Shown in pieces: positions 47,480 to 58,800 of a DNA stretch of 64,000 nt; the stretch's first letter is position 1; each line of letters begins with the position of its first letter. The position numbers and the translations under genes are program-made. A model generated the notes under the pieces. That model made no database searches, was not told where the DNA came from, and saw nothing but the letters and a program-made list of their open reading frames with translations. Origin of the DNA: Hydractinia symbiolongicarpus (Eukaryota > Cnidaria > Hydrozoa > Anthoathecata > Hydractiniidae); assembly GCF_029227915.1 (NCBI RefSeq), contig NC_079875.1, positions 14,505,001 through 14,569,000 of the forward strand, read 5' to 3'.

Positions 47480-48340
47480 AGTACTCAACGCTGATGTGAA
47501 TGCCAAAGTATCAGAGAGAAAGACAGGTAAAGGGAAACTGAACTGGAAAGGCAGTTATATGTCTTGGTGTATGTATAACAGGTTTTAAACTTTTTGTGAA
47601 AACTTGTTTTATTAAAACATCTGAATCCGTAAAATGTTTTGTATATATAAGTATATAAATAACTTATTTCTTCTAAAATATTGTTTATCGTATCGAAACT
47701 CTCTTTTTCCGAAGCAATTTGACCATACGCTTTTGACGATAAAAGATTTTGCTGGGGGAGTTATCAAATGTAAATTAAATGGCTGTATTTTTCATTTCAC
47801 GTTGTTTTCTCCTTCTTTGAATTCCTTTTATATATTAAATGAAATACGCCAACCTTAAGATACTTTTTTAAAAAGTTTTCTTGATTTGGAGATATTTTAG
47901 ATATATACTGAGTGTGTGTCAAAAGGGTGTTACCGTGTCTTTAAAAACTTTTAAGTTTAGGGTCCATCTGACAAAAGAGATGCAAATGGTACAAATTATA
48001 AGACTTTTTAAAAATCAAAACAATAAGGTTGATAAACATTACTCTACCCTTTAAATGACTGTATAAGCAATGCAAAAGTGTTTAATTATTACATATAAAC
48101 AATAAAAGGTACATTACATATATTAAACACATGTTTTTTAAAAGTTACCGATTTTAGCAAAAATATGACATTGATGGTTTACCTTGAATATGCACCTAAG
48201 TTTCATAGGCATAATTTAGTAACTACACTCCATTCCATTATTGAATTTAGGTATGCATTTTATTCTAACAAATAGACCCCTTAGTAACAGGTCCATTAAA
48301 AAAGCAAAAACAGATTGTAGATATATATAGTTAATAACAT

Positions 48341-48346
48341 TTTATT
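48341..48346 (-). terminator. Polyadenylation signal of TIPIN
   Basis: AATAAA on the minus strand about 100 bases past the stop codon. Confidence 0.6.
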
Positions 48347-48442
48347 TAGTTCTGTATGTAGCTATATATATATATAGTAGCTAGATATAAAAAAAGTTAT
48401 TTCCTTGATGTATTATCATGATGATGTTTAGGCTTAAGCATC

Positions 48443-49237
48443 TTAAGTTGTTGTGGTTTCCTCAATTTCATTGATATTATGTGTTTCATCAGTCATTGAT
48501 TCCTCCAACTTACGTTTACGCTTTGCAATAGCTTCCTCTCTTTTTCTTCTTATCATTTCCCTCATTTCCTCGGAAATTTTGGGACTCACTTGCTGCTCTG
48601 GAGGTTGTGCATGCAGAACATTTTGTGCAGTCACACCTGCATCAACTTCTTCATTGTTTTCTTTCAAAATATTGTTACCTGTGCTGTTACTATCACCAGC
48701 GAAAGGGTCAATGTTGTCATTTTCCATGTTGTTGGTACTGTCTTCATCATCGCCCCCGTTGTTGTTGTTGTTTTCCGTCAAATTATTACGAATTTCTTGT
48801 AAAGCATGCTTTATTTTTCTCTTACCACTTAGAAGCTCTACTTTATGAACAAAATCTGAAAAACACAACTTTGGATAACATTGGTGTGCCCAGTATTCAT
48901 ACCTTTGTAATATTATTTTTAAATTTTCCTGCTCTCTGCCTTTTCCTTTTTTGTATTTGAGACTTTCAAAATAATTGTTCACTTTATAAATTCCTTCCAT
49001 TCTTGGGTTGGTCAGCCATTCGTCATTTAAGTTTGGTAAGCGGTTAATTTGTCTTCGTTTTTTCTGAGGCTCTGTTTTTTCGTTGTTTTCGTTATCATTA
49101 TTTCCTTCAGAAGCAGCTCCTTCTAAGTCGTTAAGGGGAGAGAGAGGCGGCAGTAGCGGTTGATCAGCTTCTCCAAAAAGATCTTCAGCGTTCACAGGTT
49201 CATCTGCTAAAACTTCGTGGTCACTATTTCCCAGCAT
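48443..49237 (-). CDS. TIPIN: TIMELESS-interacting protein (TIPIN)
   Basis: A single-exon frame of 264 residues; human TIPIN is 301. TIPIN pairs with TIMELESS in the fork-protection complex, binds RPA and supports replication checkpoint signalling in the nucleus. The Swi3 domain spans about residues 62-152: LPNLNDEWLTNPRMEGIYKV, then KYKKGKGREQENLKIIL, RYEYWAHQCYPK, FSDFVHKVELLSGKRKIKHA and LQEIR. An acidic N-terminus (EDLFGEADQPLLPPL) precedes it. A basic helix at about 225-248 (EMIRRKREEAIAKRKRK) resembles the RPA-binding motif of the family. An Asn-rich linker lies between. The start ATG gives the usual N-terminus. A longer overlapping frame upstream (49207-49443) is in a different register. 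The lack of introns is unusual beside its intron-rich neighbours. Confidence 0.9.
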   Translation of the reverse strand: MLGNSDHEVLADEPVNAEDLFGEADQPLLPPLSPLNDLEGAASEGNNDNENNEKTEPQKKRRQINRLPNLNDEWLTNPRMEGIYKVNNYFESLKYKKGKGREQENLKIILQRYEYWAHQCYPKLCFSDFVHKVELLSGKRKIKHALQEIRNNLTENNNNNGGDDEDSTNNMENDNIDPFAGDSNSTGNNILKENNEEVDAGVTAQNVLHAQPPEQQVSPKISEEMREMIRRKREEAIAKRKRKLEESMTDETHNINEIEETTTT

Positions 49238-50009
49238 ATTTCGTAGAAAATTAATCTATAGCTGGCTACTGTTGATTGTATTGTTGCAAATCCTTCACTT
49301 TTCCCCAACTTTTCGCTTTTGATTTCCCCGCGTATTCCGCGTCTCGATAACCCAGTATCAACAACGTTTTCTTTTTCTAGAGCAATTTTTACAGACGGAT
49401 GCTCTCCTTCTGTGCTCTCCTTTGTCAAAAATAAAATTTTCACGGTTAAACCTTCAGAGAAGAAATCTTAATTAAACAAAACTTACAAGCAAACACGCAT
49501 TAAAATGTAGCTAAATAGCACAGATTAAAATGTATCTAAAACATATTAAAGATTTGAAGATAGAAAGAAAAGTCTTTATGATGGCTTGACCACAAAAATG
49601 GCATGCTTACGACCATTTCACTTAATGTGAATACTGGCCCGTGATTGGTTTAACCAGTATCACGTTCCCATCCACAAAAATAAAAAAAAAACACAAATTT
49701 TTGGCTGCAAGTTAACCAAGGAAACAGGAATACCATTCTCATCGGAGCAAAGATTTTGGGCCTAAAACCACAATGAAAATTTCTCTTTGCAATATTGTAC
49801 CTGTCCCTTATATTGCCTAGACTCCGCTTCATTATGTTTTTTCAGTCCTTTATTAAAAACTGGTAAATTTCCAAGTAAATGTAAAATTGCGCAAGTCACT
49901 TTTATTTTCAAAGCTGAAGTGAATGCCAAATTATAAACTATAGGCTCATATTTGTACTTTGTAAAAAGTATCCAATCTACAAAACAATTTAAAATTGCAT
50001 TAAGAAATC

Positions 50010-50075
50010 AGCAACCTCGTCCCCAGGGCATTTTGTATACGAACATGTTCGTATCGCCGTCCCGGGGTCAGCTGT
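50010..50075. repeat. Partial MITE of the CAACCTCG family
   Basis: Left end CAACCTCGTCCCCAGGGC followed by the inverted core TACGAACATGTTCGTA and then CCCGGGGTCAG; the right end is eroded. Confidence 0.6.
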
Positions 50076-50189
50076 TACGAAGTAATAAAGAACGAGTTTT
50101 CTTCAGAAGGAACGCTACGTGTGATAATTAAACGATTTTTTCAAACCTCCTTGATTTAACATAACATTCAATATTTTTATTATAAATTT

Positions 50190-50291
50190 TTAATTGTCAG
50201 ATTTTATTTGGCCAGCTCTTTTAATGACGGCTACGTGAGGTGTAAGATGAGGTAAGACTGTATAGTCTTCTATGTTTACTCCTTCTGCCAT
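50190..50291 (-). CDS. Possible 33-residue microprotein
   Basis: A minus-strand frame from ATG to TAA, MAEGVNIEDYTVLPHLTP followed by HVAVIKRAGQIKSDN. The composition is protein-like rather than AT-driven. AATAAA occurs within and just past the end (near 50170-50215), so a tiny transcript could end here. I do not recognise a family. It could also be the last exon or a retro-fragment of a larger gene. It lies about 1 kb upstream of TIPIN on the same strand. Confidence 0.3.
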   Translation of the reverse strand: MAEGVNIEDYTVLPHLTPHVAVIKRAGQIKSDN

Positions 50292-50844
50292 TTTACTGCT
50301 ACAATATATATCTGTATATCCAACTTTAAAAACTTATGTTTAGACTTAGGTGTATGTAGAACTTTTATTTGTATTTTTTAACGAAAAAACAAAACAAAAA
50401 ACAACAACAACATGAAATTCTTGTTACACAACTCGAGTACTGTGACGTAAGAAATTAGCCTTATATTGAGCATAAATACACAAGGTACTCCAAAGATAAC
50501 TTTGTTACCCAACTCAAAGATTAAGTGGCTATTCCATAAAAACTAGAATTTTAGACCATGAATTTGAAATGAAGGTTGTGAAGAACTTCATCCTTAAAAC
50601 CTGTCTTACTCCAAGTTGAATCCGACAATGATTTAATTTATTTTTGTTAAACCTTGTCTCAGTTTGATTTTATATTTTTACGTTTTTAACAAAATACACT
50701 GTTAATAGCTTAACTATTAGCGGGGCTTAATAATAAGACGAATTGCGTCTTCTACTTGCTCCGGCGAAATATATACTATTTTAACAGCGAAATATATTTT
50801 CTATCTATGAACTGATTACAAACCAACAACAACAACATTGACAG

Positions 50845-50928
50845 CCACTCTTGTTCCCAGGGATTTTTGGCTTTTTTAAATAAGAGAGAAGACGGTGAGA
50901 AATGTTTTCTCCTGGGGACGAGGGTGCT
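50845..50928. repeat. MITE of the CAACCTCG family (CACTCTTG variant)
   Basis: Start CCACTCTTGTTCCCAGGG and end CTCCTGGGGACGAGGGTG. No exact target duplication visible. Confidence 0.65.
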
Positions 50929-51611
50929 TTTACAACCATAAGAATTGACAATTTGTTGGTGGCTAAAATTAATGCAGTCGCAACCTTTTTATAATTCTTT
51001 TAACCCAACAACGTACAAATGGGTAAAGTCTAATCAATATGGAAACGAATCACGAGTCTGTGTGCGGTTCAGTCTAGTGTATGTCGTGTTAAAAACGTTC
51101 GGTGAAATAAAAAATGATCATTGCTGCCATCGACGGGCTACTTATTATCTGAGAAGATAATTAGAAGATCGAAATCAACCAATCAGATCACAGCAATTAC
51201 AGCAACTAACTTTGCAATATCACACACGTTTTTTATGGCTGGACGTGCTTAAAATGTTCTTAGTTCGTGGTTTTTCAAAAAATAAGAAAATATACTTTCA
51301 GATGGTCACAGTCGATGATAATGATTAATTCAACGATTGGATGATGTTAGAGTTATCTCATTGTAAAAACATAGCTGTATATAACACTAGTAAAAAGAAT
51401 GAAAAACCATTCGGAAATAGACTTTTTTATAAAAGAACATCTGTGAATAAGAATATAAGAATAATGATTTGTAGAACAACTCTCGACAAGACTTTGATGA
51501 GTTTTATCTCGTATCACCATAACTGTTTATTCTTGGGATTTAGGGATAAGAAATATAGCTACACAATGTTTTCGCTGTTTCCTCTTTGTTTTATCAAACG
51601 CATTTCCCAAT

Positions 51612-53878
51612 TTATTTTTTAATAAAATTTGGATCTTCTTTCATTAGCGTTTTCGTCATTCCTTCTAAATGTCCCTGAGCATAAAACAAACAGTTGTCTT
51701 CTATCACTTTTAGCACGGATTCCACTGCTTTTGGGGATAAAAGCCTAAAAATAAATTAAGGGGAATATGAGTTATGGCTAGGACGATAAAATATGAAGTT
51801 ACGGTAAAGAAATATTTATGGCCAAACTGGACAGCATACAAATGAGAAAACATTCTCTATACAGACAGTACCTTATTGGTTTTTGTGTCATATATGCCAA
51901 CATTTGCACTTCTGCCGCTTTCTCGAAATAATAGTGAAGATCAAAGGCTTGTGCAACTGTTTTGCCTGCAGTTGCAAACCCATGGTTGCCCATCAGTAAG
52001 ACATCTTTGTCGCCAATGGCTTGACCAAGACGCTCTGATTCCTGAAAGAAAAGCAAACTGATAATCAGTAAGTTGACGGATTTAAACTTTCGCTAAGACC
52101 TTGGAGAAATGAAAATAACTTTTAGCCTAATGTCTTCTGGTCAATCATATCTTTGTGTCACATATTAAGTGAAGAGGTCAGGCTAATAAAAATGTGAGAA
52201 ACAAATAGAAGTATTTCGCTTATAAAAAAAATTTTTTATTTTGCTAATTTTTAGTTCACCTAATGTAAAGATGTACGATAAAGCATACGATGCTATGCTA
52301 TACAAACAAATTTTTGTGTTGTAGCTTTACCTAAACATACTTCCCTAGTTAATTATAACTCTGTCAAAACCTTCGTTAAAACATAGAAGAAATAGAAATA
52401 AAAACAAATCAAGGGACTAACGTCATTAGCGCCATCAAACGCTATACCATCATATTCAACATCGTATGCGACGTTCTTGACAAACCTTGCACTGTTCTGA
52501 TGCACCATTTTGATTTCAGGATCCTAAAACATGTAAACTTTGTCTCTGAAATTTAACAGCAAAACAGATTGGAAAAGGAACTGTTGAAACTAATGAAAAA
52601 ATGGTGAAGCATTCATTAAATTTTAAGTGGTTTTTTCAACTGTTGGGGCTAGAAAACTACGGTTTTTATTATGAGAGGAGTAATAAAGAATCCACTGAAA
52701 AAAACAAAACAAAAAAATATGAGAAATTAAATGTACGTAAAGCGTCTATGTACCAACAAATAGATGAAAAAAAGTTTCTCTGTTTTATAAAAAACAACCA
52801 CTGAATTATTTGGACAGTAAACCATTAAGCTTTATTAAAGGCGATTTTGATTTTCTTGCCAAGGAAAACATATTGTTGAATTTAATTTAAAGAAAAAATA
52901 CGTGCCCTTGATTGACTTTTTTTTGTTTGTTGATAGAAAAAATAAGCAAGCTATGCAGAGCAATTTAGTACGTACCTGAAGTGTGGAGAGGGCGGTGGCG
53001 TATCTAGCATGAGTGTGCATCACGCTGTTTACATCTGGGCGGTGACGATAAATCCCTCTGTGTATACTATGTGCTGTGATATCAGGTAATTCGACTCCTT
53101 CTACCAACTCAGATGTGTCTATATTTATACCTATGTCATAAAAATAAACAACTGAAGCTCAAACTTTTTCCCGATCATATAAAGTTTTTTTGGAATAGAT
53201 AAGTCATAGTGATAATAACATCTTATACTTACCTACTAAACATTCAGGCGTTACATCCGCCCAATACAAACCATAAGGAATAATTAATATAATCGGATCA
53301 CTCTGGTGGAGAGAGGGAGCTTTGGCGGTCAGATGATTGCACACTCCTTCGTGCATGTTATATCTAATAACATAAGGACACCATTTGCGTTAAACAAAAT
53401 GGTTGCTTCCACATCTTACAATTTATCTGTTTTAATCAGAACTGGTAAAATCTAGCTACTTAGAATGTTTTTTGTGTATTTTCTCGTCAAATTCTATAGT
53501 GCAGTTTTCACAGGGAAGTGAGTTCATACTTTCTAAAAATTGTAAAGAAATTATATTGATCTTTGGAGCTTTTTTTTAGTACTGGATAGGAGCTGAGCAA
53601 AAAGGTTTTAAAAGAATTTTTTTGTACGTAGAAAAAAAACCCACATACTTTTCAAATGCACGATAAGCCGTTGCTAATTCTACTCGCCGTTTCCAATTCT
53701 CTTTCACAATATCCTCTTCTTCTTGTGGACTTCGTTTGGCGTGTGTTGCAAACGTTCGACATAATTTAATGCCATGTTTTTGAGTTTTTAAACCACGAGA
53801 CGTAACACGAAATGCAGAGAGCAGCATTACTGATCGTCTATTCTTCTTTCGTTCATAAATATAAGAACGTAGCTTCAC
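51612..53878 (-). CDS. Class II aldolase/adducin-family protein, probably mitochondrial
   Basis: Six exons on the minus strand: 53649-53878, 53233-53363, 52976-53130, 52422-52523, 51872-52041 and 51612-51744. They total 306 residues, all junctions in frame. Class II aldolases use a metal held by three His to cleave or form sugar-phosphate carbon bonds; adducin heads share the fold without activity. Zinc-ligand positions are visible: SVMHTHARYATALS (H159, H161) and LMGNHGFATAG (H226). GVCNHLTAKAP and PYGLYWADVTPE are also typical. The acidic residue of fuculose-phosphate aldolases, expected four residues before the His of the SIHRGIY segment, is not seen (A140 instead), so the reaction is unclear. 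The N-terminus from the second Met (residue 18), MLLSAFRVTSRGLK to RTFATHAKRS, is Arg/Ser-rich and lacks acids, like a mitochondrial presequence; that Met may be the real start. AATAAA lies at 51526-51531. Confidence 0.9.
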
Positions 53879-55860
53879 AGAGAAAACGCACCAGTGTATT
53901 TAATCTATTGACAATATAATTGAAGAAAGCGAGCGTAATATGATTCTTGACGACCTTGTCGAAGCTCAAATTACACTCGAATGGTCTTGTTTTTTTTATC
54001 AACAAAAATTCTAAAATAAACAGATTTTTATTATTGCGAAAATTATTGAAATATAGACTAGAAGATGGCCTTATGTGGGATCGAACCACTATTTATTGGG
54101 CTTCTGCGAACGCTTTACTGACTGAGCTACCTATCTACAAATCATACAACATAAACGACCAATTAAGATCGTTTTTTAGATAGGACTTTACCAAATTATA
54201 TAACAAGACTTAAATAAGCCCCCACTCTGAAATAAACATCCATGTTGTCGGCGGTAAAAAACATACTTTTCGTTCAAGTTAAAGTCTTTCAAGTTAAAGT
54301 ATGGTAGGTTTTTAGACTGGCTTAATGAAATGGATCCAAAAACACAATTTGAGTTCCTAAATGCAGGCGATTTCGTAGATGCCGATAAGTCATTTTTGAC
54401 AGCATGTCAATTTTGACAAAGGTACATGTGCAGAAAACATTAAAAGCAATTTCATGCTTGAAATAAGTCAATGGGTCTAATTAAAACTTGTTATACATTT
54501 AGGGCGGAATGATTTATCCTGTTCAGAGACATTAATTATACCAGTAAAAATGGGTTAAATATACCGCTAGGGACTTATTCAGTCATTTACAGTAACCGAA
54601 CGAACTCGCTATGAACCTTAAAATACCACACAAATAACACACTCATAGTTTTAGATTTCGTAGCTAATTATAAAAAAAATAAATAAATTCATACTGAAAA
54701 AACTTTTATGAATGATCGTTTTGCAAGACAAACTTACCCGAGACGAGATTGATGTTAATCCTCTGTGAAACATTGAACACGGGGAATAGTTATGAATCTG
54801 TGCTTGGTCAAACAACTTCGTTTTCACTTATTCGTTTTCTTTCCTTTCCTCCATCAACCGACTCGAAACTTGAATAATCTTCGATTAAAAGCATGCATAA
54901 TTAATGCATTAAATATTTTATTTTAACATTGAATTATAGCTTCCATCCCATATTTCATTTTTTAACATAATAATACATTCTAAACGTTCTAAAAGAAGTT
55001 TATGTGAAAATAAATACAGATTGTTTTTCGCGCCAAACTACCCACCTATCAACCTCATTCCCAGGGTTTGTCAAACATCAGCGCTGCCCTTATTGATATG
55101 CAACTTCTTACTTGTAAATGAAAACATTTAAGTAATTTCATGGTTTATCTTTAATAGAAATGTATAAGCTAATATGAAAATATATTCAACATAAATCTCA
55201 CTTGCTTTTAGCGCCATGATAAAATATACACTTAAGACTGGCTGACAGTAGGGACAAAAATTCCTTTTGCCTCACAATTTTGTTTAAATTCAACTTTTAA
55301 CAAATGCCGCTAAGCCCAAGGCACTCAAGTAAGTTTAAAATTATTCGCGAATACATAAAATTGATAAAATATCTCTCTGTGCGTATGTAACTAAAAACAC
55401 AACTAAAAAAACACCAGGCAACAACAAAATAAAAGTACAAATGAAATTTTATACTGTGTTAAAAAAGAATATAAATATCTTCGTAAACTGATTATATAAA
55501 GTTACTTTATGTAACGAACACTAGAAATTTCTCCTTCAACAGCCACTACTAATAAGCAGGAGTTATTACTACTTTAAAAAATGAAACAAAACAAAGAGAT
55601 ACGTAAACATTGATGCTGCTTCTGTTCCGCCAAAACTTATTACAGGAGGGTGGCAGTTATGAGAGGGCGGTTATGAGAGGGCGGCGTTTAAAATAAAAAA
55701 CTTTTTCCTAAAAAATATCTTATTTATAAATGCACAAGATTTCTGAAAACAGTTTCTTTTTTGAAATACGCTTCTACACTACACTTTTTTTATATATAGA
55801 ATTATTTACAACAGTTACAAGTAAAAACGGGAAAAAAATGTTTCTTAGTGTGTGCACAGC
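53879..55860. other. Region between the aldolase and p53 genes
   Basis: No gene recognised. It contains a tRNA-like element at 54064-54136 and half a CAACCTCG-type MITE at about 55048 (CAACCTCATTCCCAGGG). A short duplicated GGCGGTTATGAGAGG lies near 55660-55684. The 5' flank of the aldolase gene lies at its left end. Confidence 0.5.
54064..54136 (-). pseudogene. tRNA-like sequence (tRNA pseudogene or SINE head)
   Basis: The minus strand has a good box A (TAGCTCAGTCAGT) and box B (GGTTCGATCCC) at tRNA spacing, with a T arm of four pairs. The acceptor ends (AGATAGG and TAAGGCC) do not pair and the anticodon arm is poor, so a functional tRNA is unlikely. Confidence 0.55.
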
Positions 55861-55861
55861 A

Positions 55862-58800
55862 TTAACTGCATGATTCTTCTTCTTCAACGTAATCCGATAC
55901 TACAGCTAAGTTAAGTTTCTTGTAACGTTTACCCGATGGTAAAGAATAAGGTTCCGTGACACGTCTTTTTAAGTCGGTCGAATGCACGCCAGATTTTAGC
56001 TTTAGCTTTTCAAACTTCTCAACATGCTGAAATAAAATAACCAATCTAATTAAAACGAACACATGAAGCCATTTTGTTTTTCATGACGTTTGACATAACA
56101 ACCTACCCTTGTCGCATTTTCCTTTGTATCATCACTAAGAGAAAAAAAAATCGAAATATATTTGTGGGTATCTAGACATATATAGTATAATTCCTCACTG
56201 ACTTTTTTTCCCCTGAATAAAAGTACACAGACTAAAAAACGCGCAATAAAATGCTAGAAAAAAATACACAAACTCTTTATGAAAGGACTCACCAGAACCA
56301 CTATAAAAGATTCAACTCAAACTACACTTACTTGGGAGGGAATACTTCCATTTTCACATGGTTGTACTGTTCTGCATTCATGGTATGTTTAACAAAATGG
56401 AGAAAGCATTTAGCGTTTCGAATGCCTCTTATCTGCAATAAAGATGAAAAATTTGGAATCCATGGATGAGGTTACACAGCCACGTAGTGGGCAGTATTAT
56501 ACAGATTTAAAACAATTTCAGAAGCGCCTTAAATGCATGCCTGTATCACCCCACCCCCTTTCTTCTCACCCTTAAAAAAAAAAAAGAAGCTTATACAGCA
56601 CATAATTTTTAAAAAATACAACCCAAACGACAAACACGATTCACACAAGTTACTGAAAAAAAAGTCCTGATTTGAAGTGAAGTGAGACGGAAATAATATC
56701 TTATTCTCTGACGAGCAGGCTTTATAATATATCATTTTCCCTGATTTCATGAAACTAGAATTTGGTATCTATATGCTGGCATCAATTTAATTTCCGAACT
56801 AAACATGAATATCCCTTCTTCATCATTAGATAACTTTATATAACTTTATGACAAATTTATCGCTCGTCAATAACTTTAAAAAAAATATAAATCCATTCTC
56901 TAAATTTTCTCTGAACATTAAATACCAAAAAATGAAATTCCCTGACTACTTGGTCAAGGATATTTTACACTCACTATGAACCTTAAAAAACCCTCTTAGT
57001 AGTGTGAAGATATCTCGACAACCGCACAAGTGTCAAATAAAAATAAAAAAAACGTATAACGTTCAATAGATGCTTACCAGTGGAAGCTCCACGAGATAGT
57101 ATCTTTCATCTTCTGAAGAATCGGAAAACTGTATTCGTTTGACTAAAAATAATAATGCCAAGAAAATAAAACAGGAAAGAAATCATAATAAAAAGTTGGC
57201 ATAAAAAATACGCATCTCCATTGCGCTACAATTAGCGCGGGTTAAAAAAACTTCGCGCACCAAAGGTGAACGCGCTTGTAGATTGGAAAGGTAAAATTGT
57301 TAAGAAAAATTAAAACAAATAAAAACCAAAAAAAAAACGTAGGGCGTAAACAAACATGGCTTCGAGGAAAATTAACGCCCTGGGGTGTAGTGTTTGTAGC
57401 AAGAGGAGTAAAGTATTTGAACTAGTTATTACGTAAAAAAAAAACTGCAATGAAGAAAATCATTAATATCTCAAGAAATTAGAAAAATACGAGATAGAAG
57501 TTTCAAAAATAGACGTAGCATGCCACCAGCCGTGCGCCAAAATCAGATTTGAAATAGTAATTGCAAGTACTTTGACAATAAAACGATGGATATGATAATT
57601 CGACGTGAAAAAACTTTACAATAAAAATTCCTCAAAAGTAAAGTGTAAGTTGTGGAGAAATTTAGAAAGAGGATACAAACATTCTAGCGAGATAACTCAT
57701 CTTCTCACTTCTACAACTTAGTGGATATAACCTCATCATGTACATGATCAAAATATATTCTTGGGAAGCGAGCGTGTGACGGAAAATGGCCAAACTAATC
57801 CGACTAAAATATTAAAAATGGACTGACTAAATTCATTTAGTTAAAACACAATACTTAAAAACTAAAATACTGATCAAACTTACCCAATTTTCTCTCCTTG
57901 GAAGAATCATCGCTTTCCGATTTGACGTTGTTTTCATCTGTGTGCAACACGACGGGCGGACATTTCTGCGTCTAAAAGCAAACATACTTTATCATGCGCA
58001 AAAAAAGAAATCTTCTGGGACAATAACAGCGCTGTGGTATATGCAGTTTGACATCCTCTGTGACAAAAACAGCGCTGTGGTATATAACTTTTACATCTAT
58101 AGTGTATCTCGTCAGACAGATTGTTGTGAATGTAAATTATTAATGAAAACAATAAATAAAAATAATAATTCTGAATATGTTTTCATCATACTTCGGTACG
58201 CTTCTCTTCCTTTTTTCGGTCTCTCCCTGGACACGTGGAGATGTGCAGATGAAGCGGGATATACCCTTCGATGTTTCCACTAAATTAAAATAAATATATA
58301 TATATATATATATAAAACACATAAATTCTTTTTTATACATTTCGCAACAAGACTAATAAAATTCATAGCAAACATGCATACGTGGTTAAGTACTAACATT
58401 TTCTTAGCAATTCCACAGTTTCAGTACCATGTTGTAACCACACAAATACTATACTTTTCTGATAAAAAATTAACATAGAAATCCACAGAATTTCTTTACA
58501 TCTTGTCTGGTGAAATGCAATGTATATGACAGCCTACATTATTTAGGTTAGTCGCACAGGAGCTTAAATGAGCCTTGCAGAGACAGCATGCGAAATAAGT
58601 GGTTTATCATGAAAAGACAACTTATAACAAAAAAAAAAATATATCGAAACAAAAGCTTACTTGATGTATAACACAAAGTTTGCAACTACACTCCGCCGGT
58701 TGATGCCCCCTTTGCATGATGTGCGACAAACGAATTTTATAACTTCTTTGAATTCTTTAACGCGTGGCTGACGAGAGTTGGGTACGAACGAGAAATAATG

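Noticed and set aside
47400-48440. An SLC35A4 upstream microprotein frame, as known in mammals
   Set aside because: No frame with the expected central hydrophobic helix was found between TIPIN and the SLC35A4 start.
48453-48960. Frames of 70-131 codons on the plus strand opposite TIPIN
   Set aside because: They are antisense shadows of the TIPIN coding region, including its AAC-rich linker.
54064-54136. Functional tRNA gene
   Set aside because: Box A and box B are good, but the acceptor stem does not pair and the anticodon arm is poor.
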